Of a DNA stretch of 64,000 bases, positions 22,716 through 33,933 are shown one piece after another. The notes under the pieces were generated by a model, which saw only the letters and a program-made list of their open reading frames with translations, did no database searches and was not told where the DNA came from. Each line of letters begins with the position of its first letter. Position 1 is the stretch's first letter. Source of the stretch: Cynocephalus volans (lineage: Eukaryota; Chordata; Mammalia; Dermoptera; Cynocephalidae); assembly GCF_027409185.1 (NCBI RefSeq), contig NC_084463.1, forward strand, positions 47,036,407 to 47,100,406, written 5' to 3'. A program made the position numbers and the translations under genes.

Positions 22716-23400
22716 AACTCTCAATTCTATCACCTTTTCTCCATCTCAACACACACACAGGCTAACTACATGAGGAGATGGATACATTACATAGCCTGAT
22801 CATGGTGATCATTGCAAAATGTATACATACATCAAAACAACATATTGTACTCCTTGAATGTATATAATTTTTATTTGTCAATTATACCACACTAAACCTG
22901 AAAAAATTAAAATAAGCAAAATCAACCCAACAAGTTTTTATGTTAAAATATATGTATTACAAATATATGTAGGCAAGTAGACTTGTTTCTTGGGGACTGG
23001 GAAGGATTCATGTGAAAAACATAATTTTTAAAATATTCATAAATTTTAGTAGCTTAGATTTTAAATGTCTAGTATTTTTAAAAGTGAAAAGATAGATGGA
23101 AGCTTGGCAGGAGAATGGAGAAGAGCTAAGAAGATAATATCCAAAAAGCAAATTACAATTCCCTGCAAAAAATTACATCTAGAAAAGAGAAAATATCCCA
23201 TGAAATTATAAAATGATGTGCATTTGACAAAGACAAAAAAAATAACAACTTAAATTGAAAAGAGAGGCCATTTCTCCCATCAGGAAGTTAAACTACATTC
23301 TATCAAATATATAATATGTTCACATGAGGAGCCTCACATGTTGTGGATGGGTTGTAAATAAGCCTGGACCATTCTATTGAAATGGAGATGTATGGCCAGC
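22716..23400. mobile_element. LINE-1 fragments
   Basis: A few dozen bases continue the interrupted antisense LINE-1. From about 22770 to 22905 there is a sense LINE-1 3' end, and around 23270-23390 more LINE-1-like sequence. Boundaries are approximate. Confidence 0.5.
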
Positions 23401-23909
23401 TCCATGGTGGTGTGACGAGTTCAGTTGCTCTGCTGCTCACAAAATGGTCCCACATATGGAGTTTAATGATCTACGATTGCTTTAAGTGTTTAATAAATTT
23501 AACTTGGATTTGTGTTTTGAAAGTTGTCTGATGAGAAAATGTGGCATATTCCAGAAGGCTTAGAACCTGGGGTCATGCCCAGTTTGATCTCCCACTGCCT
23601 CACGGGCATGGCTCTTGGCCCCCTGCTCTTCTGTAACCTGGTGCTAATAAGCCTTTCCTATTCCCCCTTTGTTCATGACTGATGCTGCCCTCAGCTCCAG
23701 GCAATGTCTGGGTGTGGGCACACTGACGGTTGGGGTCATTTGTGCACATCTTCCATGGCATCATGGGGTGGGCCATGATGGCTTCTCACCTAAGCCAGAA
23801 TTTACATTTTTCTTCCCATTATTAAATGCTTAATAATTCATGAGCAAGTTGTTCTACCTGGGGCCTCCACCTTGTTCTTATTTTTTTAGCTCCTCAATGT
23901 GTAATGTTG
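23401..23909. other. Unclassified, LTR-like sequence
   Basis: Contains an AATAAG signal and a CT-rich stretch reminiscent of an LTR, but I cannot place TG/CA ends or a duplication. Confidence 0.3.
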
Positions 23910-24421
23910 TGTCAGGCCTTAAAAACTAATGCCACCTTAAGTGACATTACAAGCGGTGCCATTATGGGCCCACAAGGGCATATTAATGTGGCAGTCTAGG
24001 ATGGCACCAGGAGGAAGTAGGGTGGGGGTGTCTGTGGGAACCTTGCCTTAGCCCTTATTGGCCAAATACGTGCTTCCACGCTCGAGGTTGCAATAGCTAG
24101 GCATTGAGACAGGATGCATGCTCTCTTGACCTTTAAGCTGATAAGATTATGTAAAACACCTCCTTCCCCCATTTGCCTTTAAAAGCAAGTGCTTGTGTGC
24201 TAATAAATGGAACTTCTCGACAGAACCCACCACAGAATCTGAGTGTCCTTTAACTGGGCTGTTTTTGGGGGGCCGGCGGCTGTGCTCACCTCTCTTCACG
24301 GCTCTCTTCCCCGTCTCCTTCCAAAGGGGACAGGAGGGAAAGAGGAATCCCGGGCCATTCGTTCGCCCACCAAAAATGACGAGGCTAGGGATGTTCGGGT
24401 CAGCAGGCAGTGGACCCGACA
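23910..24421 (+). repeat. Solo LTR with perfect 6-bp target duplication
   Basis: A 512-bp unit starts TGTCAGG and ends CCCGACA, so its ends are near-inverted. ATGTTG is duplicated at 23904-23909 and 24422-24427. AATAAA lies near 24202, followed by a GC-rich U5-like segment. There are no internal genes. The 6-bp duplication suggests a class II family different from ERV-B. Confidence 0.8.
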
Positions 24422-24427
24422 ATGTTG

Positions 24428-25020
24428 CATTGTTTGAGTTTTTCTTCTTTTCTGATGTAGGTGTTTATTGCTATACAACTTCCCTCTTAGAACTGCTTTC
24501 AGTGTATCCTATAGCAACAGGGATGTTGTTTTCATTTTCTATTGTCTCCAGGAATTTTCTTATTGCCTTTTTTATTTTCTTTCTTGACCCATTCATTGAT
24601 TTGGAGCATATTGTTTAATTTCCATGTATTTTTTATGGTTTCTAGTAACCCTTTTTTTTATTGATTTCTAGCTGTATTCTAATGTGGTTAGACAAGATAT
24701 TTGGTATAATTTCAATTTTACAAAATTTCTTAGTATTTGTTTTGTCCTATCATATGGTCTCTTCTAGAGATTGTTTCATGTGCCACTGAGAATATGTACT
24801 CTGCACCTGTTGGATGATATTTTGTAAATGTCCATTAAAGTCAGTCAGCCTGTACTAGAGGTTAATTCTAAGGTTTTCTGGTTAAGTTTCTGTCTGGATG
24901 ATCTGTCTTTGGCTAAAAGTGCGGTATTAAAGTCTCTAAATATTATTGAGTTTAAGTCTATGTCACCTTGTAGGTCTAATAGTAATTTGTCATATAACTG
25001 AGTGCTCCAGAGTTAGGTGT
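24428..25020 (-). mobile_element. LINE-1 ORF2 5' part, antisense (left of MaLR)
   Basis: On the minus strand this reads like the region from the ORF2 endonuclease to the reverse transcriptase start. It is interrupted at 25021 by a MaLR and continues after 27428. Confidence 0.8.
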
Positions 25021-25437
25021 TGATGGAGTTTGGATGTGCTGATGAGTTTGGATCCCCTCCAAAACTCATGTGCAAGTTTGATCCCCAATGTGGCAGTGTT
25101 GGAAACTGATTGAGTCATGGGACTGGATCCCTCATGAATAGATTAATGCTCTCCCTGGGGGAGGGGGCATTAATGAGTGAGTTGTTGCTTTATTAGTTCC
25201 CATGAAAGCTCATTGCTTAGAAAGACACTGGCCCCTTATCTCTCTCTCTTGCTTCCTGTTGACATGTGATCTGCTTGAACCCACTGGCGCCTGCCACTTT
25301 CCACCATAAGTAGAAGCAACCTGAGGCCCGTGCCAGATGCAGCTGTCCCAGAATCATAAGCCAAATAAACCTCTTTCCTTTATAAATTACCCAGCCTCAT
25401 TTATTTCTGTTATAGCAACACAAAACAGACTAAAACA
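25021..25437 (+). repeat. 5' LTR of MaLR
   Basis: 417 bp with an AATAAA-type signal (GCCAAATAAACCTC, near 25362). An extra copy of GATGAGTTTGGAT near its start is absent from the 3' LTR. Confidence 0.88.
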
Positions 25438-25443
25438 GAAAAT

Positions 25444-25460
25444 TGGTACCAAGGACTGGG
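25444..25460 (+). other. MaLR primer binding site
   Basis: TGGTACCAAGGACTGGG, seven bases after the LTR, matches the position and opening of the site used by ERVL/MaLR elements. Confidence 0.6.
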
Positions 25461-27002
25461 GTGTTGCTAAACAGATATCTGAAAATGTGGATGCAGCTTT
25501 GGAACTGGGTAATGGGCAAAGGTTGGAGGAGTTTGGAGGACTTAGAAGAAGAGAAAAAGATGAGGGAAAGTTTGGAATGTCTTAGAGACTTATGTGATGG
25601 CGAGCAGAATGCTGATAGAAATATGGATAGTAAAGGCCATGTAGATGGTGAGGTCTCAGGTAGAAATGAGGAACTTATTGGGAACTGGACAAAAGATAAC
25701 CCTTGCTACACCATTGTAAGGAACTTGGCTGCATTGTGTCCATGCCCTTGGACTTGTGGAAGTTGCAACTTAAGAGTTGTGAACCAGAGCATTTGGTCAA
25801 CGAAATTTCTAAGCAGCAAAGCATTAAGGAAGCTGCATGGTTGCTTTTAAGAGCCTATTCTGACTTATGGTGGCAAAGTCATGATGTAAAGCCAGAATTT
25901 AAAAGGGAAGCAGAGCATAAAGTTTTGGAAAATTTGCAGCCTGGCCATGCAGTAAAGAAGTAGAGAGACAGAGAACAATGCAAGTGTGAAGCAGATAAAC
26001 TGGTTGCTAAAGACATTATCTTGGCAGTGAGGCAGTGAGATACTAATAGCAGAGAAAATGAGAGGAAAGCCCTGCAGGAATTTCAGAACTCTGGAAGGGT
26101 GCCCACCCATCACAGACTCTGAGGCCTAGAAGGACTGAGTTATCCTGGAGGATAGACCTGGGGCACAGCTGCCCTCAGGATCCTGCTCCTTGCATCCCAG
26201 CTGCTCTAGCTGGAATAGCCCCAAGTGTGATTTGTGCAGCAGCCCTGGAGAGTAGAGGCCTAAAACCTCAGTGGCGTCCATGCTGTGTTAAGTGTGCAGC
26301 TGGCAGGATGTGAGAGCAGTGGTGTCATAGCAGCCTCCACCCAGATTCCAGAGAATGTATGGAAAAGCCTAGAAGCCCAGGCAGAGACCTACCACAGGAG
26401 CAGTGCCACCACAGAGGCCATCTACTAGAGCAATGCCAAGCAGAAAAGTGGGGTTGGAGCCACCACAGAGAACCCTCACCAGGGAAATGTCTAGTAGAAT
26501 CAATGCAGCAGGGCTGCTGCCAGAACACCGGAACTTCAGGGCCATTGGCAATGTGCAACGCAATCCTGGAAAAGCCATAGGCACCAGCATGGCCCACTGG
26601 GCTCTGCCTGGCAGAGCTGTGGTAACAAGGCTACCTGATGCTTTGGGTACTCAGATACCCTTTTGTGCCCAAGATGCAGGGCTTGGAGTCAAAGAACATT
26701 ATTTTGGATCTTTAAGATTTACTGCCTGCTCTGCTGGGTTTCGGACTTGTTTGGGATCAGTTTTTCCTTTCTTTTGGCCTATTCCTCCCTTTTGGAATGG
26801 GAATGTGTACCCAATGCCTGTTCCACCATTGTACCTTGGCAGCAGATAAATTTGGTTTTGTTTTTCAGGGTCACAGCTGGAAGGACTTTTGCTTTTGGTC
26901 TCAGAGGAGACTTTGGACTTTTAAGTTGATGCTGGAATAAGCTAAGACTTTTGGGACTGTTGGGATAGAATGATTGTATTTTGCATGTGAGAGGGACATG
27001 AG

Positions 27003-27023
27003 TTTTGGGGGGCAGGGGTGGAA
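27003..27023 (+). other. MaLR polypurine tract
   Basis: The G-rich run TTTTGGGGGGCAGGGGTGGA directly precedes the 3' LTR. Confidence 0.65.
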
Positions 27024-27428
27024 TGATGGAGTTTGGATATGTTGTCCCCTCCAAAACTCATGTGGAATTTTGATCCCCAATGTGGCAGTGTTGGAAACTG
27101 ATAGAGTCATGGGGGCAGATCCCTCATGAATGGATTAAGGCTCTCCCTGGGGGAGATGGGATTAATGAGTGATTTGTCACTCTATTAGTTCCCACAAGAG
27201 CTTGTTGCTTAAAAAGACCATGTCACCTTATCTCTCTCTCTTGCTTCCTGTCACCATGTGATCTGCTTGTACCTGCCAGCTTCCTGCTACTTTCCACCAT
27301 TAGTAGAAGTGCCCTGAGGCCCGTGCCAGATGCAGCTGTCCCAGAATTATAAGCCAAATAAACCTCTTTCCTTTATAAATTACCCAGCCTCAGGTATTTG
27401 TTATAGCAACACAAAATGGACTAAAACA
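27024..27428 (+). repeat. 3' LTR of MaLR
   Basis: 405 bp, collinear with 25021-25437. Confidence 0.88.
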
Positions 27429-28440
27429 CGTGTGCATATATTTTCTTGTTGAATTGATCTTTTTATCATTATATAATAACCTTCCTGATCTTTTCTATTT
27501 TTAAGTTTCCTAAGCTTGAAGGATATATTATCTGAGATAAGTATAGCTGCTCCTGCTCTTTTTTGGTTTCCATTTCCATAAAATATGTTTTCATCACTTC
27601 ACTTCCTGACAGTGTGTCTTTATAGGTGAAGTAAGTTTTTGTGCACACCATATTGTGGACTCTTGCTTTATAATCCATTCAGCCACTTTGTGTATTTTAT
27701 TTTATTACTTTAATTTATCGATAGTCAATGTAGTGATTCTTGTGTTCCTTTACCAATTCCTCTCTTTTCCCTCTCCCCCCTCCCCCATCTTCATTTTCTG
27801 TTCACTTGTCTTAACAAGCTCAAGGAATTGTTCTGATTGTTGTGTCTTCTTCCCCGCCAACCCCTGCCAACTGCTCGTTTCTATATTTATTGATTGATTT
27901 TTAGCTCCCACAAATAAGTGAGAACATGTGGTATTTCTCTTTCTGTGCCTAATTTATTTCACTTAATACAATTTTGTCTAAGTCCATCCATGTTGCTGTG
28001 AATGGTAGCATTTCATTCTTTTTATAGTACAGTAGCATTTCATTGTGTAGATATGCCACATTTTCCTTATCCACTCATCTGATGATGGACATTTGGGCTG
28101 GTGCAACTCTTGTCTATAGTAAGTAGTGCTGCAATAAACACTGGAGTACAGGTAGCCCTTTGACATAATGATTTCCATTCCTCTGAGTATATTTTAATTA
28201 AGGCATTCAATCCATTTGTATTTAGGGTTATTATTGATATACACGGAGTTGTTACTGCCATTTTATTATTTTTTTCTGGTGATTTTGTAGGTTATTTTGT
28301 CATTTTTCCCATGCTTACTGTCTTTCTTTGTGGTAAAGTGGTTTTAAATAGCATTACATTTTGATTTCTCACTACTTTTAGTATGTCTCATAAGCTTTTG
28401 TGTTGTGGTTACCATGAGGCTTACAAAAATCATGTTACAA
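27429..28440 (-). mobile_element. LINE-1 antisense fragments (endonuclease part with a 3'-end piece inserted)
   Basis: 27437-27730 continues the ORF2 endonuclease region. From about 27760 to 28190 the sequence switches to a LINE-1 3' end (ORF2 C-terminus plus 3' UTR). At about 28196 it returns to the endonuclease region. The simplest reading is a younger 5'-truncated LINE-1 landed in an older one. Confidence 0.7.
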
Positions 28441-28689
28441 TTGTAAGAATTTTATTAGAGTAGTAACAACAAAAACAACAACAAAAACATAGCAAACTCT
28501 ATGCTTTGTTGGATTCCTTTGCTGGAGACATATTTATCTGTTATTCGTCAATCTTTTACTTCTACTGCTTGTAATAAATACTGGAGGCTTTTTCTAAAGA
28601 AATTAATCAATAAAAATGAGAAAAAATCATTCTGAATTGCAAAATTTTATTTAAAAAAAGTAAAGCTTTACTTTAATGCTCAAAATATA

Positions 28690-28963
28690 ATTCTGTATAT
28701 AAAAGATATCCTGTGGAATTCAACTAAAAATCCTCAAAAATAAATGTGTTCAGCAACGTAGCAGGTTATGAGGTCAATATAAAAAAGTCAATTGTATTTC
28801 TATATACTAGCAATAAACATTCTGGAAACATAACTAAGAAAATGATACCATTGGAAATAGGATCAAAAAGAATGAAAACCTCTGGATAAAATTTTAGGAA
28901 TGTAAGTGTTCTAATTTTATACTGAACACAACCAAATATAATGAAAGGACAAAAACACAAATT
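28690..28963 (+). mobile_element. LINE-1 ORF2 fragment, sense
   Basis: Matches the ORF2 segment after the reverse transcriptase core. A CYN SINE lands at its right end. Confidence 0.65.
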
Positions 28964-28980
28964 TTAAAATGTAGTAATGA

Positions 28981-29121
28981 GGGGCCGAGCCCGTGGCGCA
29001 CTCGGTAGAGTGCTGCGCTGGGATCGCGGCGACACTCCCGCCGCGGGTTCGGATCCTATATAGGAATGACCGGTGCAGTGCCGGTCACGAAAAAACGACC
29101 AAAAAAAAAAAAGAGAGAGAC
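28981..29121 (+). mobile_element. tRNA-derived SINE, GC-rich monomeric CYN-like subtype
   Basis: It starts GGGGCCGAGCCCGTGGCGCA, with an A box (TGGCGCACTCGG) and a B box (GGTTCGGATCC, 29046-29056). A short unique tail CCGGTCACGAAAAAACGACC and a poly(A) run follow. A perfect 17-bp duplication, TTAAAATGTAGTAATGA, flanks it at 28964-28980 and 29122-29138. It lacks the second tRNA-like half seen at 59170-59339. Confidence 0.88.
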
Positions 29122-29138
29122 TTAAAATGTAGTAATGA

Positions 29139-29393
29139 TTTGGATATTCCCTTACCAGCAGTTTCCTGTGATTTTTTAGAGCCTAGGGTTGTTAGGAGTG
29201 AAGGCACCTTGTACTTGGTCATGAGAGTTGAGGTGGAGAAGAGGTGATAGAACTGAGAAATATGTGAGAGCCAAAAACAAATGAACTAATTCACATATTT
29301 GTGTGACTATGAGAGGATACGGGACCAATCTGTTTTCCAAATACCTAGATTGTGATACTTGGAAAACCTTTCTTGGTAGTTATGAGAAGAAAA

Positions 29394-29437
<44 letters not shown>

Positions 29438-31630
29438 GGGATTTCCCCCAGTTTTTAATTTTCTGTGTGTTGTTTATTGGCTTTGTTTTTGTTGCAAGAG
29501 CAGGAAATAATTTTGTGTTTGAGGAGTCAAGTTTGAGAAACATCAGACAACCAAGAATAGAACTCTTGAGATATAAAGAAGATCTGGATGAAGTGAGGAT
29601 AAAATCCAGAACCATCATTAATCTTTGAGCACAGGTGATGCTGTCTAGCAAGAGAACACCAATAAGAAGAAATACCAAGTCTTGTACATGGGGTCATTTA
29701 AACTTTTAATTCTGAACTCCCAATGGGGACTAAAAAGAAGGGCAAGAGAGTATGAAGAGAAAACAGGGACACCAGTGTTACTGAAACCTAGGAGGAGTTT
29801 CAATGGCTACTGAGAAATATATAATAAGTCGAGGACTAAGGAGCATCTTCTGGATGGAGACAGGAAGCCATTGCTGACCTGAATGAGCTACAATTAAGTT
29901 CTCCACACTCCCATGAGGAGCAGACCATGAAGAACACCACTTCTTGACATTGGCTTTTTTTTTTTTAACCAAAATTAAATAAGGGTTTCATTTCCATCTC
30001 TAGATTTGAGCGCAAATTTTGCTCCAGCCATTGTGGATACAACTGCCACAATGTGGTTTCTGCTCTCCATCTTACTTACAAGGGCCTAAAAAATACAGTA
30101 ACTAAGACTATTATAAGGTTTTAAAATATATTCTCAAGGAAACATAGACTGGTATGGAGGTATTCAAAGTCATATGATTTTATAACTATCTGTAAGAAAA
30201 CATCTTCAGCAAACATCATTACTTCTGAAAAGGAATGTAGCAGCCCTAATACAATAAGGAACAATACCGGTTAAGTTCGATAACTAATCAATCAACACAG
30301 TCCTGGAATTCCAAGTTAATATAAAATCACAAACAAATTAAGGGTCTAAGTGTTTTCAGATGACAGTTACCTTCTTACAAAAGGCACATGCATGAACCTT
30401 AAGAGAAACAAGATGGGTAAAACAGGACCTCTTCTTCAGAATCTTAACTCATGCAGTTATGGGACCATAGTCTATAGGAGGAAAAGTATCAGTGTTCAGT
30501 GGGGAAATGGAGTCTCTTCAATTTTAAACTTTATCACTGTTGTGTTGGAGGGCATTTGATATCAATTTAAATAAATTAGTTAAAAATGACAGAAGAGCCC
30601 TGAGTCAAAGAAAATATTTGGAAACTGGAATTTCCTGTCTGGACAAGATGACAAGAACCATTTTTCCTCCTCCTATCTACTAAGTTCAACTATAAACTAT
30701 GGAATTTGCCTAAGAAACACCCATAGGAGAACTCTGGAAGGCTGTAGAAATAAATAAACAACAGAGTGCCAGGATGTCATTATACTCTCACCAATCAGGA
30801 GAAGGAGACCTTCCTGATGTTTTCTAGAATGTGGCAACAGAGGTAGTCCAGTAGGGTCATTGTTCCCTGGACTCAACCTGATTTCTGTGACAACAAATAG
30901 TGACTACAATCCCCTTCCCCAGGCCCAGCATGACCTGAGCTACATAGATTCAGAGCCCTGGGGGCAATTAGCAGGCAGTGAGTCTGTTCTCTTTTTTTCC
31001 CGTATAGATGCTAAGGCAGCCAGTCAGCTCCTGCAAAGACCCACCACAACCAGTGAATTATTCCAGGAAGATGTACATTCACACGTATGTCATAAGATAC
31101 TATTCCTGCCTGCTGCTCTTCAGGAGAAATATGCTTGGGGACCGTGGATATGGTCCTCATGTAAAAAGCTCACAGATTATAAAATCTGTTCCCAGAAAGC
31201 CTGAGTTGTTGGGGCAGGATTGAGAAGTGCAAGGACCCAGGAACAATAACCACTGGGAGAATCTGCTCCCATCATCTCTGACACACTAGCAGAGTCATTC
31301 ATTCTGCTGTTGTCACTCTCTGCAGCTCATGTTTTGTTCTGAGATTCAGGGATGGTGTTTTTACACTGTTTGAAAAACAGCAGAGCCCAGCTGTGAAGAG
31401 CAGAGATGCCAAGCCTGAGAGAAGAGAAAATGGCACGTAGGGACCTAGGAAGCCTTTTCATACTCCATATGCAAAAAAGGGCTTCTGAAAGACCAGTAGG
31501 CCAGCTCTGATTGTATAATCTTATTAGTGGCCATCAGCCAATAAGAAAATGAAATATTGAGACTTCAAGAGTACTTGCCAAAGACCTCTAACTACAGCAT
31601 ATTCATCTTCAGAGAGTTCATTTTCATGTT
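29139..31630. other. Mostly unclassified non-coding sequence with an (AC)n tract
   Basis: Holds an (AC)n microsatellite (29395-29436), a T run near 29956, and a stretch from about 30640 that faintly resembles an old LINE-1 5' end. Open stretches (for example 30860-31204) show no recognisable domain. Confidence 0.4.
29395..29436. repeat. (AC)n microsatellite
   Basis: About twenty uninterrupted AC units. Confidence 0.92.
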
Positions 31631-31639
31631 TTTCAACTT

Positions 31640-32845
31640 TTTAAAATTATCACTAAGTCCAACAAATAAAATTACACACATGTGGAATACTAGAAAATAC
31701 AATTATATAACCATAATCACAAACTTTATAATATGTCCATGACTCATCTCATTTGGATTTACTCTTTCACCACTCCAGCTCTAGACAATTTTTAATGTCT
31801 TTCCTGTGTCTATAGATGAGCCTTTATAAAAATATCTTAAGTGCAAAAATAAATTATGTAGTTTCTTTAGGTCTAGTTTTTTTCACATAGCTGGACACTT
31901 GTTCAAGATCTTTCCTGCTAGAGCAGATATCATTACTATATCTGCTTTGACTGAAGAACAGTATTCTATGACACAGATACACCACATACATGTTACCTTC
32001 TCCTAGTAGATGAATATGTCTCATTTACGTTTGGCAATTATAAATAGTGCTGCTATGAGCATTCACATATGAGTCTTTGGTGATAAACTTATTTATTTAT
32101 TTATTTGCATACACTTGAAAAAGAAATTTCTGAGTATTACACTGATTCTAGATAATATTTTGAGAAACTGCCAAAATGTTTTTCAAAGTGCCTGCACTAT
32201 TTTACATTCTCATTTACAATATGACAGTTCCATATTCTGTAAATCTTTGTTGACACATTATTGTCTATATTATAGCCATTTTATTGGGTGTTAATTATCC
32301 TCCTTATGGTTTTCATTTGCATTTCTCTAATCACCACAATAGTGTTCGTATTTCCACGTACTTATTGACAATTTGCATATCTTCTTGTAGACATGTGTAT
32401 TTAAATCCTTTGTCCATTTTAAAAACTTGAATGTCTATTATTGATTTTAAGAGTTTCATCTTTATTCTGAAATATACCCCTCACACAGATACAAAATTTA
32501 AAATTTTTTATATAAATTGACTTGTCTTTTTATTTTCTTTATGGCCTCATTTGAAAAACATAAGTGTTAAAATGTTATCCAATGCAGTTTATCATTTTAT
32601 TTCCTTCTCTAGAATGTGATTTTGGTGTAATTTCTAAGAGATTGTTACCTAGCTTATAATTACAAATATTTACTCCATTATTTCCCTATAAGTTTTATAA
32701 TTTTATCTCCTACAAACAATAAGAGATGTATTTTGAATACTTCTGTGAATGGGTCTGATTTGAGTGAGGGGTTCGACTTTATCTTTCTGCAAGTGTATAT
32801 AATTTTCTCAGCACCATTTGCTGAAAAAGCTGTATGTACAAAAGA
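31640..32845 (-). mobile_element. Old LINE-1 3' half, antisense
   Basis: The plus strand is the reverse complement of a LINE-1M-type 3' end, running from 3' UTR to mid-ORF2, with heavy decay. Confidence 0.75.
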
Positions 32846-32852
32846 CAGTGTT

Positions 32853-32870
32853 TTGTGTGTGTGTGTGTGT

Positions 32871-32912
<42 letters not shown>
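32853..32912. repeat. (GT)n microsatellite
   Basis: Around thirty GT units with one CT interruption. Confidence 0.92.
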
Positions 32913-32914
<2 letters not shown>

Positions 32915-33017
32915 CTGGAAAAAAAATCTAGTCTTTTTGCCAAGCAGTATTTCTTCCTTATGTGAGTTCTCTGATGTCTGCTTACGTGTGACTTCTGACA
33001 TAAGATGTTCTACATTT

Positions 33018-33312
33018 ATTACAATGAGCCTTCCATATCCACAAGATCCACATTCATGGATTCAACCAACTATAGATTAAAAGTATTTGAAAAAGAGAAA
33101 GTATGGCAATAGAAAATATAAAAGAAAAACTACAACTCCTTATATTGTTTCTAATGTATTCAGTAATATAAGTAATCTAGACATGATGTTAAATTGTGCA
33201 GCAGAATGTTACACAATAGGTCACCACTTCATATAAGACTTGACCATTAACAGATTTTGGTGTCTATGGAAAGTTTTGAAACCAATCCCCTGTGGATATG
33301 AATAGAAAGCTG
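33018..33312. mobile_element. Tigger-type (MER2-like) DNA transposon relic
   Basis: Contains GAGCCTTCCATATCCACA near the left end and ACCAATCCCCTGTGGATATG near the right end. These are inverted partners in the way I know from MER2-type pogo elements, with the typical internal phrase TATAAGTAATCTAGACATGA. It lies just beyond the decayed end of the zinc-finger array. Confidence 0.7.
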
Positions 33313-33315
33313 TAT

Positions 33316-33933
33316 ATTCATAGGTTTTCTCTTTTACGTGAGTTCTCTGACACATCCTGAAGTGTGCTCATGACTTGTAAGGTTTGATTTCTGGTAGAAA
33401 GATTTCGTACGTTCATTACATTCATATGGTTTCACAACTGTGTGAGTTCTTTGATGGACAGTGAGGTCTGCTTTACTGTAGAAAGGCTTCCTATATTCTT
33501 TACATTCATCTGGATTCTCACATGTGTAAATTCTCCAATGCTTGCTGAGGTTTGACTTCTGGTGAAAAGTTTTTCCACATTCATTATATACATAGGGCTT
33601 CTCATCGGTGTGAATCTCTGATGCATGCTTAAGACTGTCTTACATTTGAAGGTTTTTTCACACTCATTGTATTCATAGGGCCTTTGCTATGTGTGACTTT
33701 TCTAATGTTTATTGAGATCCAAGTTATGGTAGAAAGATTTACATTCTTTATATTCATATGGTGTCTCACCTGTGTGAGTAATGTGATGTACATTGAAGTC
33801 TGATTTACTTTAGTAAATTTTTGAACATTCTTTTCATTCATATGGTTTCTTACCTGTGTGAATTCTCTGATGTCTGGTGAGGTTTGACTTCCTGTGAAAG
33901 GTTTCCCACATTGACTACATTCATATGGTTTCC
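33316..33933 (-). pseudogene. Decayed C-terminal zinc-finger tail of the ZNF717-like gene
   Basis: Downstream of the gene's stop, about seven more 84-bp C2H2 units can be followed on the minus strand, including linkers with the CATATGAA phrase. They are split over different frames and carry many stops and lost Cys/His codons. Two single-base insertions near 33935-33955 take reading out of frame at the last good finger. The ancestral protein was probably longer, and these units now lie in the 3' UTR. Confidence 0.85.

Larger units (their letters stand above)
25021..27428 (+). mobile_element. Full-length ERVL-MaLR (MST/THE1-like) element
   Basis: LTRs at 25021-25437 and 27024-27428 both start TGATGGAGTTTGGA and end CTAAAACA. 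The first bases after the left LTR hold a TGGTACC primer binding site, and a G-rich polypurine tract precedes the right LTR. The flanks GGTGT and CGTGT match at four of five bases, as expected for a 5-bp MaLR duplication. The LINE-1 on both sides is continuous. The interior (25438-27023) resembles MaLR gag-like filler without a usable frame. Confidence 0.88.

Noticed and set aside
28983..29060. A functional tRNA gene
   Set aside because: A and B boxes are present, but the cloverleaf is not kept and the unit ends in poly(A) with a target duplication, so it is a SINE.
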